Assembly: GCA_017501255.1 (NCBI GenBank)
Contig: JAFVXE010000052.1
Span: 62,001-126,000 of the forward strand
Origin: Clostridia bacterium
GTDB lineage: Bacteria; Bacillota; Clostridia; Christensenellales; Aristaeellaceae
Length of the DNA stretch: 64,000 nt
Direction of reading: 5' to 3'
The notes below the pieces were generated by a model. It did not search any database. It was not told the origin of the DNA and was given only the letters and a program-made list of their open reading frames with translations. Numbering within the stretch: the first letter of the stretch is position 1; each line of letters opens with the position of its first letter. Positions 8,264-17,251 of this stretch are shown here, piece by piece. Made by a program: the position numbers and the translations under genes.

Positions 8264-9445
8264 TTATGCTTTGATGGCTGCTTCCAGCCGCTTGACCGCC
8301 TCCAGCGTATGGCTGTGAGGACAGGCTATATTGATGCGCAGGAATCCTGCGCCGCAGTCTAGCCCAAAGAACGTGCCTTCACTGAAAGCCACGCCCTGTG
8401 CAAGGGTGCGTTCCATCAGTTCTTCCATCGAAAAGCCGTAAGCCCGCATATCGATCCATGCCAGATACGTGGCTTCCAATGGCGTCAGCACTGCTTTGGG
8501 CAGGCGCTGTTTCAGTTCCTTTGCCAAAAGGTCGTACGCCTGACGCAGGTAGTCCTTGAGGCCATCCAGCCACTGATCGCCATACAGATGCGCTGCTTCA
8601 CAGGCAACCATGGCAAAAATGTTGCCCTGGGTAACGCCAGCCGCATTCATTTGCTTCGTCAGCGCATCCAGCAGCTTCTGGTTGCGACACAGCATGGCTG
8701 CCTGTTGCAGCCCCGCCAGATTGAAGGTCTTGCTGGCGCTGGTCAGCGCAATCACTTTGTCGCTTTCATCCTGTGCAATGGACAGCATGGGCACGAACGG
8801 ACGGTCTGCCAGCACAAAATCCATATGGATCTCATCAGATACCAAAGCACAGTCATATTGCTTCAGCAGCGACCACAGGGCGGTCAACTCATCCTGCGTC
8901 CAGGCACGGCCTACCGGATTGTGGGGGTTGCACAGCATCATCAGTTTGGCACCGGCTTTCAGCGCATCCTCCACCCGTTCCAGATCCATGGTGTAATAGC
9001 CGTTCTCATCCCGGTTCAGGGGGCACTCCATCAGCTTGCGGCCATTTTCCCGCACGCTGCCATAAAAGGGGCCGTATACCGGAGGCTGCACAATTACGCC
9101 ATCTCCGGGCTGGGTCAGGGTAAGCACGGCGGTTTTCAGGCCGGTAATTACACAGGGCATCATGGCATGGCTTTCCAGCGGCAGGCACAGTCCATATCTG
9201 CGCTCGATAAAACCCAACAGAGCCTGTGCGCATTCCCGGTCATAGCTGGTATAGCCAAACACAGGATGCTGCGCCCGCTTCTGAATGGCTTCCATGATCT
9301 CTTCCGCACAGGGAAAATCCATATCTGCCACCCACATGGGCAGCACATCATGCCCGGCACGCTCCGCCATCCCGTCCCACTTTTCACAGGCGGTGTTCCG
9401 GCGGTCGATCCCCTGATCAAAAAAGGCTTTGTCGTAGGTTCTCAT
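8264..9445 (-). CDS. patB: PatB/MalY-type aminotransferase (cystathionine beta-lyase)
   Basis: A 393-residue fold-type I PLP enzyme starting MRTYDKAFFDQGIDRRNTACEKWD. Diagnostic segments are MWVADMDF near the N-terminus, CNPHNPVGR, VSDEIHMDF for the PLP-pyridine Asp, and the Schiff-base lysine in SASKTFNLAGLQ. The family performs C-S lysis of cystathionine or cysteine conjugates, linking sulfur amino acid metabolism to homocysteine. The ATG overlaps the methyltransferase stop as ATGA and has GGAGG upstream. The exact substrate is not readable from sequence; the methionine-folate genes at 30.7-35.6 kb make cystathionine plausible. Confidence 0.88.
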   Translation of the reverse strand: MRTYDKAFFDQGIDRRNTACEKWDGMAERAGHDVLPMWVADMDFPCAEEIMEAIQKRAQHPVFGYTSYDRECAQALLGFIERRYGLCLPLESHAMMPCVITGLKTAVLTLTQPGDGVIVQPPVYGPFYGSVRENGRKLMECPLNRDENGYYTMDLERVEDALKAGAKLMMLCNPHNPVGRAWTQDELTALWSLLKQYDCALVSDEIHMDFVLADRPFVPMLSIAQDESDKVIALTSASKTFNLAGLQQAAMLCRNQKLLDALTKQMNAAGVTQGNIFAMVACEAAHLYGDQWLDGLKDYLRQAYDLLAKELKQRLPKAVLTPLEATYLAWIDMRAYGFSMEELMERTLAQGVAFSEGTFFGLDCGAGFLRINIACPHSHTLEAVKRLEAAIKA

Positions 9446-10053
9446 TGGTGTTCCTCCAAGGGCTTCTCGCAGCAGATAATCCAATAGCCAGCTTCTTTTT
9501 CCACCACTTCTGCCTGTTCGTAGAGGGTGCGCAGGTAAGTGAGGGCAGAGGGAGCGCCCTGCTGCTTGCGGATGACCAGCCACAGCTGGCCGCCCTCCTT
9601 CAGACAGGTTGCCGCATCTGCAAACATCTGATAAATCACAACTTTTCCGGCCCGGATGGGCGGATTTTGCAGGATCAGGTCGTAGTGGCTTCCCAAAATC
9701 TTTTCATAGCCATCGGACACCAGCACTTTTGCCGCCACACCATTCTTCTGAGCGTTCTGCTGGCTGAGACCGCAGGCGCGCTCATTCACATCCGCCATGG
9801 TGATGCGGGTATCCTTCCAGTGCTTGCCCACCGTGACGCCGATGACGCCATAGCCGCAGCCCATATCCAGCACATCCCCGGATACGGTTTCCGGCAGCGC
9901 CCGCAGCAGAATATCGGTCCCTTTGTCGATTTCTGTGCGTGAAAACACCCCGCTGTCCGTTTCAAAGCGGAGTGTTTCATCCCGATAGGTATAGTTCACC
10001 ACACCGGGCTTATGTTTGCTCTCAGGTTGAGCTGTGTAATAATGGTCAGCCAT
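9442..10053 (-). CDS. RsmC-like class I SAM-dependent methyltransferase
   Basis: A 203-residue methyltransferase of the single-domain RsmC/YbxB type. VLDMGCGYGVIG is the SAM-binding motif I, ADVNERA the acidic motif II, and LILQNPPIRAG carries the NPP(Y/F/I) signature of exocyclic-amine N-methyltransferases. The N-terminus (HYYTAQPESKHKPGVVNY) matches YbxB-like proteins, which lack the N-terminal pseudo-domain of E. coli RsmC. 16S rRNA guanine-N2 methylation is therefore likely. ATG at 10053 is chosen on fit to the family and overlaps the pseudouridine synthase stop by 8 bp, inside the operon. Confidence 0.87.
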   Translation of the reverse strand: MADHYYTAQPESKHKPGVVNYTYRDETLRFETDSGVFSRTEIDKGTDILLRALPETVSGDVLDMGCGYGVIGVTVGKHWKDTRITMADVNERACGLSQQNAQKNGVAAKVLVSDGYEKILGSHYDLILQNPPIRAGKVVIYQMFADAATCLKEGGQLWLVIRKQQGAPSALTYLRTLYEQAEVVEKEAGYWIICCEKPLEEHQ

Positions 10054-10822
10054 TGTCGTTTCCTTTCCCTTGCGGCGGTTCGATTTCCTCACCGTCTTTT
10101 CTGCGGGCTTTAACACTGTCCCGCAGAGCTTGTACTTCCTCTTCCGTCAACGGACGGCACTGCCCGACAGGCAAATCCTCCGGCAGCGTCAGCGGGCCAA
10201 AACGATGGCGGTGCAGCGCTGTCACTTCATGGCCCGTAGCAGCAAACATCCGCTTTACCTGATGAAACTTGCCTTCCCGCACTTCCACCAAAGCAACGCT
10301 GGTCTCGGGAGTGCTTTCCACAATGGTCAGCTTGGCGGGCTTGGCTACAAAATCGGACAGCTGCAAGCCATTGGCAAAGGCCTCTGCATCCGCCTGCGTC
10401 AACTGGCCCGTAACTGTTGCCCGGTATTCCTTCCACACATGGCGGTTGGGGCTGAGCAAAAAATGCGCCAGTTCCCCATCATTGGTCAGCAAAAGCAGCC
10501 CTGTGGTGTCCTTATCCAGTCGTCCTACCGGCAACACCTTGCGCTTGCGCAGGTTTTCCGGCACCAGATCCATCACTGTCTGGGCCCGGTTATCCCGGGC
10601 GGCAGTCAGCACGCCTGCGGGCTTGTGGAGCAGATAATACTGCTGGCTGCTGTCGCCGATCTCCACCCCTGCCAGCACCACCTGTGCATCCGGGGAAATC
10701 TGGGTATCCGGCTTGCGCACCACCTGACCGTTCACCTGCACCGCACCGGAACGGATCAGCCGTCCAGCCTCGGTGCGGGAATGTTCGCCGCTCTGGGACA
10801 GATATTTATCCAGTCTCATCAT
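10046..10822 (-). CDS. RsuA/RluB-family pseudouridine synthase
   Basis: A 258-residue rRNA pseudouridine synthase. An S4 RNA-binding domain (MMRLDKYLSQSGEHSRTEAG to about residue 55) is followed by the catalytic domain with GRLDKDTTGLLLLT, whose Asp is the nucleophile, and KEYRATV. The basic, acidic-rich C-tail is variable in the family. The domain order and short length fit the RsuA branch (16S position 516), but RluB/E-type targets cannot be excluded. The ATG at 10822 overlaps the previous stop as ATGA. Pairing with an RsmC-like methyltransferase makes a small ribosomal RNA modification cassette. Confidence 0.88.
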   Translation of the reverse strand: MMRLDKYLSQSGEHSRTEAGRLIRSGAVQVNGQVVRKPDTQISPDAQVVLAGVEIGDSSQQYYLLHKPAGVLTAARDNRAQTVMDLVPENLRKRKVLPVGRLDKDTTGLLLLTNDGELAHFLLSPNRHVWKEYRATVTGQLTQADAEAFANGLQLSDFVAKPAKLTIVESTPETSVALVEVREGKFHQVKRMFAATGHEVTALHRHRFGPLTLPEDLPVGQCRPLTEEEVQALRDSVKARRKDGEEIEPPQGKGNDNG

Positions 10823-11958
10823 CAGCCTTCAACGCTCTGGTTCTCTTCCGGCACAACCTGAACATTCTGCACAGGCTGTACATTCTGGGGGAAATACGCT
10901 ACGCTTTCCTGCTGCACCCACTGGGGCACCACCGGCATGGCAGGCATGGGCACATCGGAAACCATCTGGGATGCCTGAATGCTCTTGGCAGCAGCGCTGT
11001 TATCCACCATGCCCTCCGGCACAGCATGACGCTTACGGGCCGTGGCATAGGCAGCCGTCAGAATGCGGCGAACAGGCAGCAAGGGCAGATACAGCAGGAA
11101 GAAGGCCAGCACCAGCGGCAGCACCAGTTCGTTCAGATCCTTCACAGGAATCACTTTGGTAGCCATGTTGCCGGTAATCATCTGAATGGCGGGCAGGAAG
11201 ATCTCCTTGGCATACAGCCAAACAACCACCACAAAGGGGGCCCACAGCACCAGATTCACCAGCGCTACCATCAGCTGACCAAAGCGGCGGCCACGCATCC
11301 GGCGACGGATTTCCGTGCGGGGATTGCGCTCATCCCGGGTGGCAGTCACCCAGATGTAGCGGTTGCAGCTGTTGCGCATAACGCCGTAGAGGAAGATCAA
11401 AAGACCGATGCCCAACGCAATCAGCGCCATGTACAGACCTTCCATCATGGAGCCTTCCAAATGGGCCTCGGGGGTTTTGCCAAACAGCTTGACAAAGAAA
11501 TCCGCAACGGAGTACCACAGGTTAGCGCCCCACTGACCCATGGTTTTCAACGTATTCAGCAGTTCACCGGAGCTTTCCTCCAACGGATAGAGGTAATACC
11601 AACCGGCAAAGACCACCATTGCCACCAAGGGCAGCGCCCACTTGGCAACGCTGAGGATATGCAGCAGGCTTTCGCCCAGCTTTTCGCCATAATGCTGGGT
11701 TCCCAACGCCGCATCAAAGGAGAAGAAACGCTGACGGGGTTTCTGCACCACCGCATCCGCAAAGGAATAGCGCATGGGCAGCACCACAAACAAAAGCAGC
11801 ACGGGGCAAAGCAGGGCACCCCAGCGCCAGGGAGAGCCCTCCGGCATCAGCAAAAACAGCAGCGGCGCCAGCATGATCAGCCGGAAAAACAGCGCAAACA
11901 GCATATAGGTAAGCGTCCGCAGATAAAATGCAACAGGATTCTGACGGTATGTATTCAT
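10822..11958 (-). CDS. Integral membrane protein of unknown function
   Basis: A 378-residue protein with about six hydrophobic segments (roughly residues 14-36, 44-62, 105-124, 170-192, 223-245 and 265-285). These are separated by basic cytoplasmic loops such as EIRRRMRGRRFG. The last 80 residues form a soluble tail rich in Pro, Val and Gln (PVVPQWVQQES and similar). I do not recognise a family; DUF975-like membrane proteins are a weak possibility. It is the first gene of the operon with the rRNA modification pair, following the promoter at 12010-12038. ATG at 11958 is chosen; an in-frame TTG two codons earlier lies closer to the GGAGG-rich region. Confidence 0.7.
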   Translation of the reverse strand: MNTYRQNPVAFYLRTLTYMLFALFFRLIMLAPLLFLLMPEGSPWRWGALLCPVLLLFVVLPMRYSFADAVVQKPRQRFFSFDAALGTQHYGEKLGESLLHILSVAKWALPLVAMVVFAGWYYLYPLEESSGELLNTLKTMGQWGANLWYSVADFFVKLFGKTPEAHLEGSMMEGLYMALIALGIGLLIFLYGVMRNSCNRYIWVTATRDERNPRTEIRRRMRGRRFGQLMVALVNLVLWAPFVVVVWLYAKEIFLPAIQMITGNMATKVIPVKDLNELVLPLVLAFFLLYLPLLPVRRILTAAYATARKRHAVPEGMVDNSAAAKSIQASQMVSDVPMPAMPVVPQWVQQESVAYFPQNVQPVQNVQVVPEENQSVEG

Positions 11959-12009
11959 GATCAATAGCCATCCTTCCCTCCGCCGGATTCCAGCGGGAAT
12001 GATACCTCT

Positions 12010-12038
12010 ATTATAGTGCATAACCCAAACGGTTGCAA
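12010..12038 (-). promoter_or_regulatory. Promoter of the six-gene minus-strand operon
   Basis: On the minus strand TTGCAA (12033-12038) and TATAAT (12010-12015) are spaced by exactly 17 bp. The operon from the membrane-protein gene to the APH-like kinase (11958 to 5867) follows with overlaps or gaps under 15 bp. Confidence 0.8.
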
Positions 12039-12063
12039 CCGCCAAATCCAGCCCAAACCACAG

Positions 12064-12103
12064 AAAAGGAGCCGCAATTCCCAGTAAAGGGAACTGCGGC
12101 TCC
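12064..12103 (-). terminator. Terminator of the DUF3048-like gene
   Basis: A 15-bp stem with one A/C mismatch (GGAGCCGCA-x-TTCCC against GGGAA-x-TGCGGCTCC) around AGTAAA is followed on the minus strand by TTTTCT. It lies 24 bp beyond the stop and just upstream of the next minus-strand promoter. Confidence 0.85.
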
Positions 12104-12127
12104 GAAAAAGCCATCCGGCAATAACGC

Positions 12128-13333
12128 TTAGTTAGCGCCGCCGTAGGTGAGCAGACGCTCCGGCGGGAAGTGAGCGATGAAGGTCTTGCCGCGGGTGAGC
12201 TGAATCTCGTTGCCCTTGTCATCAAAGAAGACGGTGGGGCTGGTTTCGCTCTCACGCACCCAGTAGCCGGGAATGTAGCGGCCGCCGATGAAGATATCAG
12301 CATTGCCTTCGCCAACAGCCAGCATCTTGGGCATGGTCTTGTTGTTGTTCACGTACTCATAGGGCACGCGCTGAATGATCACGTTGGAGAAGCTGAGCTG
12401 CTCGGCGTTCTCTTCGCTGCGATCCTCGGCAGAATCAAAGGAGATGTAGGGCACCACATCGCTGTAGCGCAGGTAGAGGTTGTTGGTCTCATCATAGTAG
12501 AAATGAGAGATATAGCGCTTGTGGCCCCAGTCCAGATTGATGGAGTAAGCCATCTCATAGCCCTCGGTGTAGGGGCTGTAATCCACAAACAGGAAGGGAT
12601 GGGGGGTAGCGTTGCGCCACTCTTCCGGTACCGTTTCACGAACCGCAACGGGGTTGATGGTCACGTTTTCGGGGTTCTTCAGACCTTCCACGCGATACCA
12701 GTAGTCATTGTATTTATTGGTATCCAGGTTGAACACGCCGCCCTTTTCGATGGCGCCCAGTTCCTCAAAAGTTTCAACGATGTTGTTGCCTTTTACACGG
12801 GGGCCACCCATGAAGACGATGCCGCCCTGCCACTCTTCACGCAGCAGCGCATGACCGATACGGGCAGAACGCACGGGGCCGGCGCTGGTGGGCTGGCCAT
12901 CTACAAAGCTATCGCTGAACAGGAAGGTGATACGGGTCTGGCCCTCACGATAGAGGATGCCTTCGTATACGATATCGGCATACTGGCCGCTCCAGGGAGC
13001 ACGGGTGCCCACACCGGCAGCGGTGACCTTCTTACCATCAACCTTCACGGTATCTTCGGGGTTGGAGATCTGCACCAGCACAGGGTAGTACCAACCCTCG
13101 TCCAGAGGCAGACCGGTGGTGGTGCTTTCGCCTTCGATGACGGGGTTGTCGCTGAGCTGGCTCTTGTCATAAGCGATCTTGCGGTCTTCCACATTCTGCA
13201 GAACAACCACGTCCTTGGTGCTCATGGTGTACTTGGCGCCCTTGTCAGGATCGGACTTCTCGTCCGCAGCCAGAGCCAGACCACTGGTCAGCAGCAGAGC
13301 CATAACCAAAAGAACAGAAATCAGTTTCTTCAC
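12128..13333 (-). CDS. Exported DUF3048 (YerB-like) protein
   Basis: A 401-residue protein starting at a GTG (13333) with AAGGAGG upstream. MKKLISVLLVMALLLTSGLALA is a Sec signal peptide with a probable cut after ALA and no lipobox Cys, so it is secreted or surface-held rather than a lipoprotein. TSAGPVRSARIGH matches the R-P-V-R-S-A-R core of DUF3048 domains, found in YerB-type envelope proteins of Bacillota with no settled biochemical role. The second half contains the aromatic-rich SHFYYDETNNLYLRY typical of the C-terminal part. Its own promoter and terminator make it monocistronic. Confidence 0.78.
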   Translation of the reverse strand: MKKLISVLLVMALLLTSGLALAADEKSDPDKGAKYTMSTKDVVVLQNVEDRKIAYDKSQLSDNPVIEGESTTTGLPLDEGWYYPVLVQISNPEDTVKVDGKKVTAAGVGTRAPWSGQYADIVYEGILYREGQTRITFLFSDSFVDGQPTSAGPVRSARIGHALLREEWQGGIVFMGGPRVKGNNIVETFEELGAIEKGGVFNLDTNKYNDYWYRVEGLKNPENVTINPVAVRETVPEEWRNATPHPFLFVDYSPYTEGYEMAYSINLDWGHKRYISHFYYDETNNLYLRYSDVVPYISFDSAEDRSEENAEQLSFSNVIIQRVPYEYVNNNKTMPKMLAVGEGNADIFIGGRYIPGYWVRESETSPTVFFDDKGNEIQLTRGKTFIAHFPPERLLTYGGAN

Positions 13334-13405
13334 GATGTTGCCTCCTTAAATATCAAACAATGGGAATCCGCTATATAGACGGATGACATTGCCAATTCGT
13401 TTCAC

Positions 13406-13434
13406 ATTATATCCTACAATTCTGTGAAAGTCAA
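13406..13434 (-). promoter_or_regulatory. Promoter of the DUF3048-like gene
   Basis: Minus-strand TTGACT (13429-13434) and TATAAT (13406-13411) with a 17-bp spacer, giving a leader of about 65 nt to the GTG at 13333. Confidence 0.8.
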
Positions 13435-13499
13435 TGTAATAAATCCGTAACAATTGAAAATCTCATTCTGCGCCAGTCCCTATCAACGCATACCAAACC

Positions 13500-13529
13500 T
13501 TGACTTGCCTACACATCTTAAGGTATGAT
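13500..13529 (+). promoter_or_regulatory. Promoter of the DUF512-der operon
   Basis: TTGACT (13500-13505) and TATGAT (13524-13529) with an 18-bp spacer, about 40 bp before the AAAGGAGG of the gene at 13584. It is divergent from the promoter at 13406-13434. Confidence 0.65.
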
Positions 13530-13583
13530 ATATTCGTTATGCACTATTGCAAACCACACTTTCTTTCGAAAGGAGGCGCCGCC

Positions 13584-14900
13584 ATGGAACACCTGATCAC
13601 CGCTGTGGAACCCGGCAGTCCAGCCCAGCGTTCCGGTCTGGAAACAGGCGATTCCCTCTGTGCCATCAACGGGGAAACCATTGTGGATGAGATCGACTAT
13701 CAGGCGTTGATTTCCGCCTCCCGATTGAAACTGGATATCAAGCGAAAAGACGGTAAACGGAAGAACATCACCCTGCGCAAGCAGGAATGGGAACCGCTGG
13801 GCCTGCATTTCGGGCAGAGCATGACCCTCTCCCCCCGCACCTGCCACAACAAATGCGTTTTTTGCTTCATTGACCAGATGCCCAAGGGCCTGCGGGATAC
13901 CCTGTATGTAAAGGACGATGACTGGCGCTACTCCCTGATGATGGGCAACTTCGTCACCCTGACCAATGTATCGGATGAGGAAATGGACCGCATCATCAAA
14001 CGGAAAGCCTCTCCCCTGTATATCAGCGTGCACGCAACGGATCCGGCGCTCCGCTGCCGGATGATGAACAACCGCTTTGCAGGCAGCCTGATGGACAAGC
14101 TGCGCCGCCTGAAGGATGCAGGCATCCGCTTTCATTGCCAGATTGTGGTCTGTCCCGGCTACAACGATGGCGAAGTTCTTCTGAATACCCTCCACGATCT
14201 GCGTTCGCTGGCACCTGCCGCCATGACGGTAGCCATGGTGCCTGTGGGCCTCACCAAATGCCGCGAGGGGCTGGAACCCCTCGTTCCTTTTACCGCCGAG
14301 GGTGCCGCTGCCCTGCTGGACAGCATCGCCCCCTTTCAGGAGGAATGCCGCAAAACCCTTGGCACCACCTTCGCCTTCCCCAGCGATGAGTTCTACTGCC
14401 TGTGCGGACGCACCATTCCGGACGAAGACTGGTACGAAGGTTTTCCCCAGATTGAAAATGGCGTTGGTCTTCTGCGCAGGCTGGAGATGGAAATGGAAGA
14501 GGCGCAGTTCTTCGATGATGAGCCAGATGCTCCCGCTCCCAGCCGTAACTATCTGATCGCCACGGGCGTCAGTGCTGCGCCGCACATCAAGCGGCTGTGC
14601 AAGCGCTTTGCCCCGGATGGCGTCACGGTGAAGGTGCTCCCTGTGATCAACCGTTTCTTTGGCGAAACCGTCACCGTTACCGGCTTGCTTACCGGCGGCG
14701 ATGTGCTTTCCGCCCTGACCCCCGAAAACATTCAGGGATGCGATACCCTGCTTTTGTGCAGCGTGATGCTGCGTCACGAACGGGATCTGTTTCTGGATGA
14801 CATGAGCTATGATGAATTCTGTAAACGCTCGCCGCTCCCCGTGCAGCTGGTGGAAAACGACGGGCAGGCACTGTATGAAGCATTGAGAGGTAGAGAATAA
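13584..14900 (+). CDS. DUF512 family radical-SAM protein with N-terminal PDZ-like domain
   Basis: A 438-residue protein. Residues 1-60 are PDZ-like (VEPGSPAQRSGLETGDSLCAING). C-x3-C-x2-C in CHNKCVFCFIDQMPKG is the radical-SAM cluster motif, followed by the DUF512 region with GLTKCREGLEPL and TGVSAAPH. The family is widespread in Clostridia and commonly sits directly before der. Its reaction is undefined; a ribosome- or GTP-linked maturation role is only suggested by that linkage. The ATG at 13584 follows AAAGGAGG; the stop overlaps the der start as TAATG. Confidence 0.9.
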   Translation: MEHLITAVEPGSPAQRSGLETGDSLCAINGETIVDEIDYQALISASRLKLDIKRKDGKRKNITLRKQEWEPLGLHFGQSMTLSPRTCHNKCVFCFIDQMPKGLRDTLYVKDDDWRYSLMMGNFVTLTNVSDEEMDRIIKRKASPLYISVHATDPALRCRMMNNRFAGSLMDKLRRLKDAGIRFHCQIVVCPGYNDGEVLLNTLHDLRSLAPAAMTVAMVPVGLTKCREGLEPLVPFTAEGAAALLDSIAPFQEECRKTLGTTFAFPSDEFYCLCGRTIPDEDWYEGFPQIENGVGLLRRLEMEMEEAQFFDDEPDAPAPSRNYLIATGVSAAPHIKRLCKRFAPDGVTVKVLPVINRFFGETVTVTGLLTGGDVLSALTPENIQGCDTLLLCSVMLRHERDLFLDDMSYDEFCKRSPLPVQLVENDGQALYEALRGRE

Positions 14901-16234
14901 TGGCAAAACCCCTTGTGGCCATCGTTGGCCGCCCCAACGTGGGCAAATCCACTTTCTTTAACAAAATCGCCGGGCGGCGTATCTCCATCGTGGAGGATAT
15001 CCCCGGTGTAACCCGTGACCGTGTCTATGCGGACGTGGAATGGATGGGCCGCCGCTTCAGCATGGTAGATACCGGCGGTCTGGATATGCGCTCGGAGGAT
15101 GTGCTGCTGAGCCAGATGCGCCGTCAGGCTGAGATTGCCATGGATACCGCCGATGTGATCTGCTTCTTCTGCGACGGCCGCACCGGCATGACCCCCGACG
15201 ACGAGGACATTGCCAACTACCTGCGCAAGACCCACAAGCCTCTGCTGCTGGTCGTCAATAAGATGGACCATATGGGCCTGAATGATCAGCTCTACGAGTA
15301 CTACAACCTGGGCCTGGGTGACCCCATCGCCATCAGCGCCACCAATATGCTGGGCCTGGGCGATTTGCTGGAAGCCATCGTCAAGGAGCTGCCTCCGGCA
15401 CAGGAAGATGAAATGGAGGACGAGGAACACGTCATTCAGCTGGCGCTGGTGGGCCGTCCCAACGTGGGCAAGAGCAGCCTGACCAACAAACTGCTGGGTC
15501 AGGAACGCACCATGGTCAGCGATATCCCCGGCACCACCCGTGACGCCATCGACACCCTGTTCACCGATACCGACGGCACCCGGTTCAACATTATCGATAC
15601 CGCCGGTATGCGCAAGAAAAAGGCCGTGGAGGACGAATCACTGGAACGCTACAGCGTGCTGCGCTCCATCGCCGCCATTGACCGGTGCGATGTGGCCCTG
15701 CTGCTCATTGATGCCCAGACCGGCGTTACCGAGCAGGATACCAAAATTGCCGGTCTCATTTTGAACGCCGGCAAGGCTGTCATCGTGGTGGTCAACAAGT
15801 GGGACGCCATTGAGAAGGATACCAACACCATGGAGCAGATGCGCAAGAAGATCCTCGGCGATCTGAAATTCATGAGTTATGCGCCTGTGCTGTTCCTCTC
15901 CGCCCTGACCGGTCAGCGCGTGAACAATGTGCTGGGCGCTGTGAAGGCCGCCTTTGAGCAGTACCGCAAGCGCATTCCTACCGGCGTGCTCAACGAGGCA
16001 CTGGCCGATGCTCAGGCCAGCCTGCAGCCGCCTATCTCCGCCGGTCGCCGCCTGAAGATTTACTATGCCACCCAGCAGAGCGTCTGCCCGCCCACCTTCG
16101 TTTTCTTCATCAACGATGAAGAACTGATGCACTTTGCTTACGAGCGTTATCTGGAAAACCAGTTCCGCAAGAGCTTCGGATTCCAGGGTACCCCCATCCG
16201 GTTTATTCTGCGTGAAAAGCAGAAGGACAATTAA
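14900..16234 (+). CDS. der: Ribosome biogenesis GTPase Der (EngA)
   Basis: A 444-residue protein with two tandem TRAFAC GTPase domains. The first has GRPNVGKSTFFNK, DTGG and NKMD; the second has GRPNVGKSSLTNK, DTAG and NKWD. A C-terminal KH-like domain begins near residue 350. Der binds the maturing 50S subunit and is normally essential. Length and domain order are complete. Translation is coupled to the DUF512 gene by a one-base stop-start overlap. Confidence 0.97.
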   Translation: MAKPLVAIVGRPNVGKSTFFNKIAGRRISIVEDIPGVTRDRVYADVEWMGRRFSMVDTGGLDMRSEDVLLSQMRRQAEIAMDTADVICFFCDGRTGMTPDDEDIANYLRKTHKPLLLVVNKMDHMGLNDQLYEYYNLGLGDPIAISATNMLGLGDLLEAIVKELPPAQEDEMEDEEHVIQLALVGRPNVGKSSLTNKLLGQERTMVSDIPGTTRDAIDTLFTDTDGTRFNIIDTAGMRKKKAVEDESLERYSVLRSIAAIDRCDVALLLIDAQTGVTEQDTKIAGLILNAGKAVIVVVNKWDAIEKDTNTMEQMRKKILGDLKFMSYAPVLFLSALTGQRVNNVLGAVKAAFEQYRKRIPTGVLNEALADAQASLQPPISAGRRLKIYYATQQSVCPPTFVFFINDEELMHFAYERYLENQFRKSFGFQGTPIRFILREKQKDN

Positions 16235-16249
16235 ACATTCATAGCAAAC

Positions 16250-16290
16250 GACCGCCGAGGATGCAGGATCCCCGGTGGTCTTCTTTCTTA
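16250..16290 (+). terminator. Probable terminator after der
   Basis: An imperfect stem (GACCGCCGAGG against CCCCGGTGGTC) followed by TTCTTTCTT. It lies between converging der and the EamA transporter gene and could serve both directions weakly. Confidence 0.5.
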
Positions 16291-16301
16291 CAATCTTACG
16301 A

Positions 16302-17189
16302 TTATTCCTGTTTTCCCTGTCCCGGACGAATAAAGAAAATCCCCATACCAATCATGATGACCGCAAAGCCGACAAGCTGTTGCAGGCTCATGCCCTCCCC
16401 CAGAATAAGGAAAGCCAAAATACAGGTACCGATGGGCTCGCCCAGTATCCCCATGGTAACCGCAGAAGCTGGCAGATTCTTCAACAGCAGGTTGAAGATA
16501 AACTGACCGCCGATGGTGGCCACCAGTGCAATGCCAGCAAAGCACAGCCATGTGTTTTTATCAAAGCCTGCAAGCGGGTCACCACGGAGCAGAATATACC
16601 CCAGCAGCATAACGGCACTGATCAGATAGGCGCTGGTAGAGTAAACGACGGCGGACATTTCCTTGCGGACATTCTCCCCCACAAAGTAATACACCGCAAT
16701 CACCCCAGCAGCCACGAAAGCCAGCACATCCCCCAAAAGGCTTTGCCCGCTGATGCGGAAATCCCCCAGACCGATGACCACACAGCCGCAAAGCGCCACG
16801 ATACAACCGATCAATGCCGCAGAATGGGTCTTCTTTTTGGCAACAAACCGCTCAATCGCCAGCGAAAACAAGGGTTGCAAACATACGATCACAGTGGAGC
16901 TTGCTGTGGACGTAAAGCGTAGGGATTCAAACCAAAGCACATAATGAAGCGCCAGAAAAAAGCCTGCCGCAACGATCTGCACAGCCCTGCCCTTGGCCAT
17001 GTTTTTCAGTTCACTCAGGTATTTGGGGTTCAACAGCAGGAAGGGCAGCAGCACCAGGGCGGCAAACAGCAGCCGGTAAAAGGCAATCACCGCCGAGGGG
17101 GCCTGGGCCAGCTTCACCCAGATGGCGGAGGTGGACAGGGCAAAAACACCTGCAAACAAGATCAGATAAGGTTTGAGGCTTTTGTACAT
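16302..17189 (-). CDS. EamA/DMT-family transporter
   Basis: A 295-residue inner-membrane protein with ten predicted helices in two EamA repeats (about residues 8-140 and 155-290). The first repeat contains FYRLLFAALVLLPF and the second the ILGEPIGTCILAFLILGE segment typical of the family. Such proteins export metabolites or amino acids; the substrate cannot be inferred. AGGGAGG precedes the ATG. It lies 62 bp downstream of the HAD phosphatase gene and is probably co-transcribed with it. Confidence 0.9.
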   Translation of the reverse strand: MYKSLKPYLILFAGVFALSTSAIWVKLAQAPSAVIAFYRLLFAALVLLPFLLLNPKYLSELKNMAKGRAVQIVAAGFFLALHYVLWFESLRFTSTASSTVIVCLQPLFSLAIERFVAKKKTHSAALIGCIVALCGCVVIGLGDFRISGQSLLGDVLAFVAAGVIAVYYFVGENVRKEMSAVVYSTSAYLISAVMLLGYILLRGDPLAGFDKNTWLCFAGIALVATIGGQFIFNLLLKNLPASAVTMGILGEPIGTCILAFLILGEGMSLQQLVGFAVIMIGMGIFFIRPGQGKQE

Positions 17190-17251
17190 GGTTATCCTCC
17201 CTTATGGCGGGCAAAGTGTTGACAGCGCTTGTTGCTGCCAATCGGATTCCC

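Noticed and set aside
11959..12315. N-terminal extension of the operon-leading membrane protein through upstream sequence
   Set aside because: The extension would cross a promoter and a terminator and overlap the exported DUF3048-like gene; the ATG at 11958 is the sensible start.
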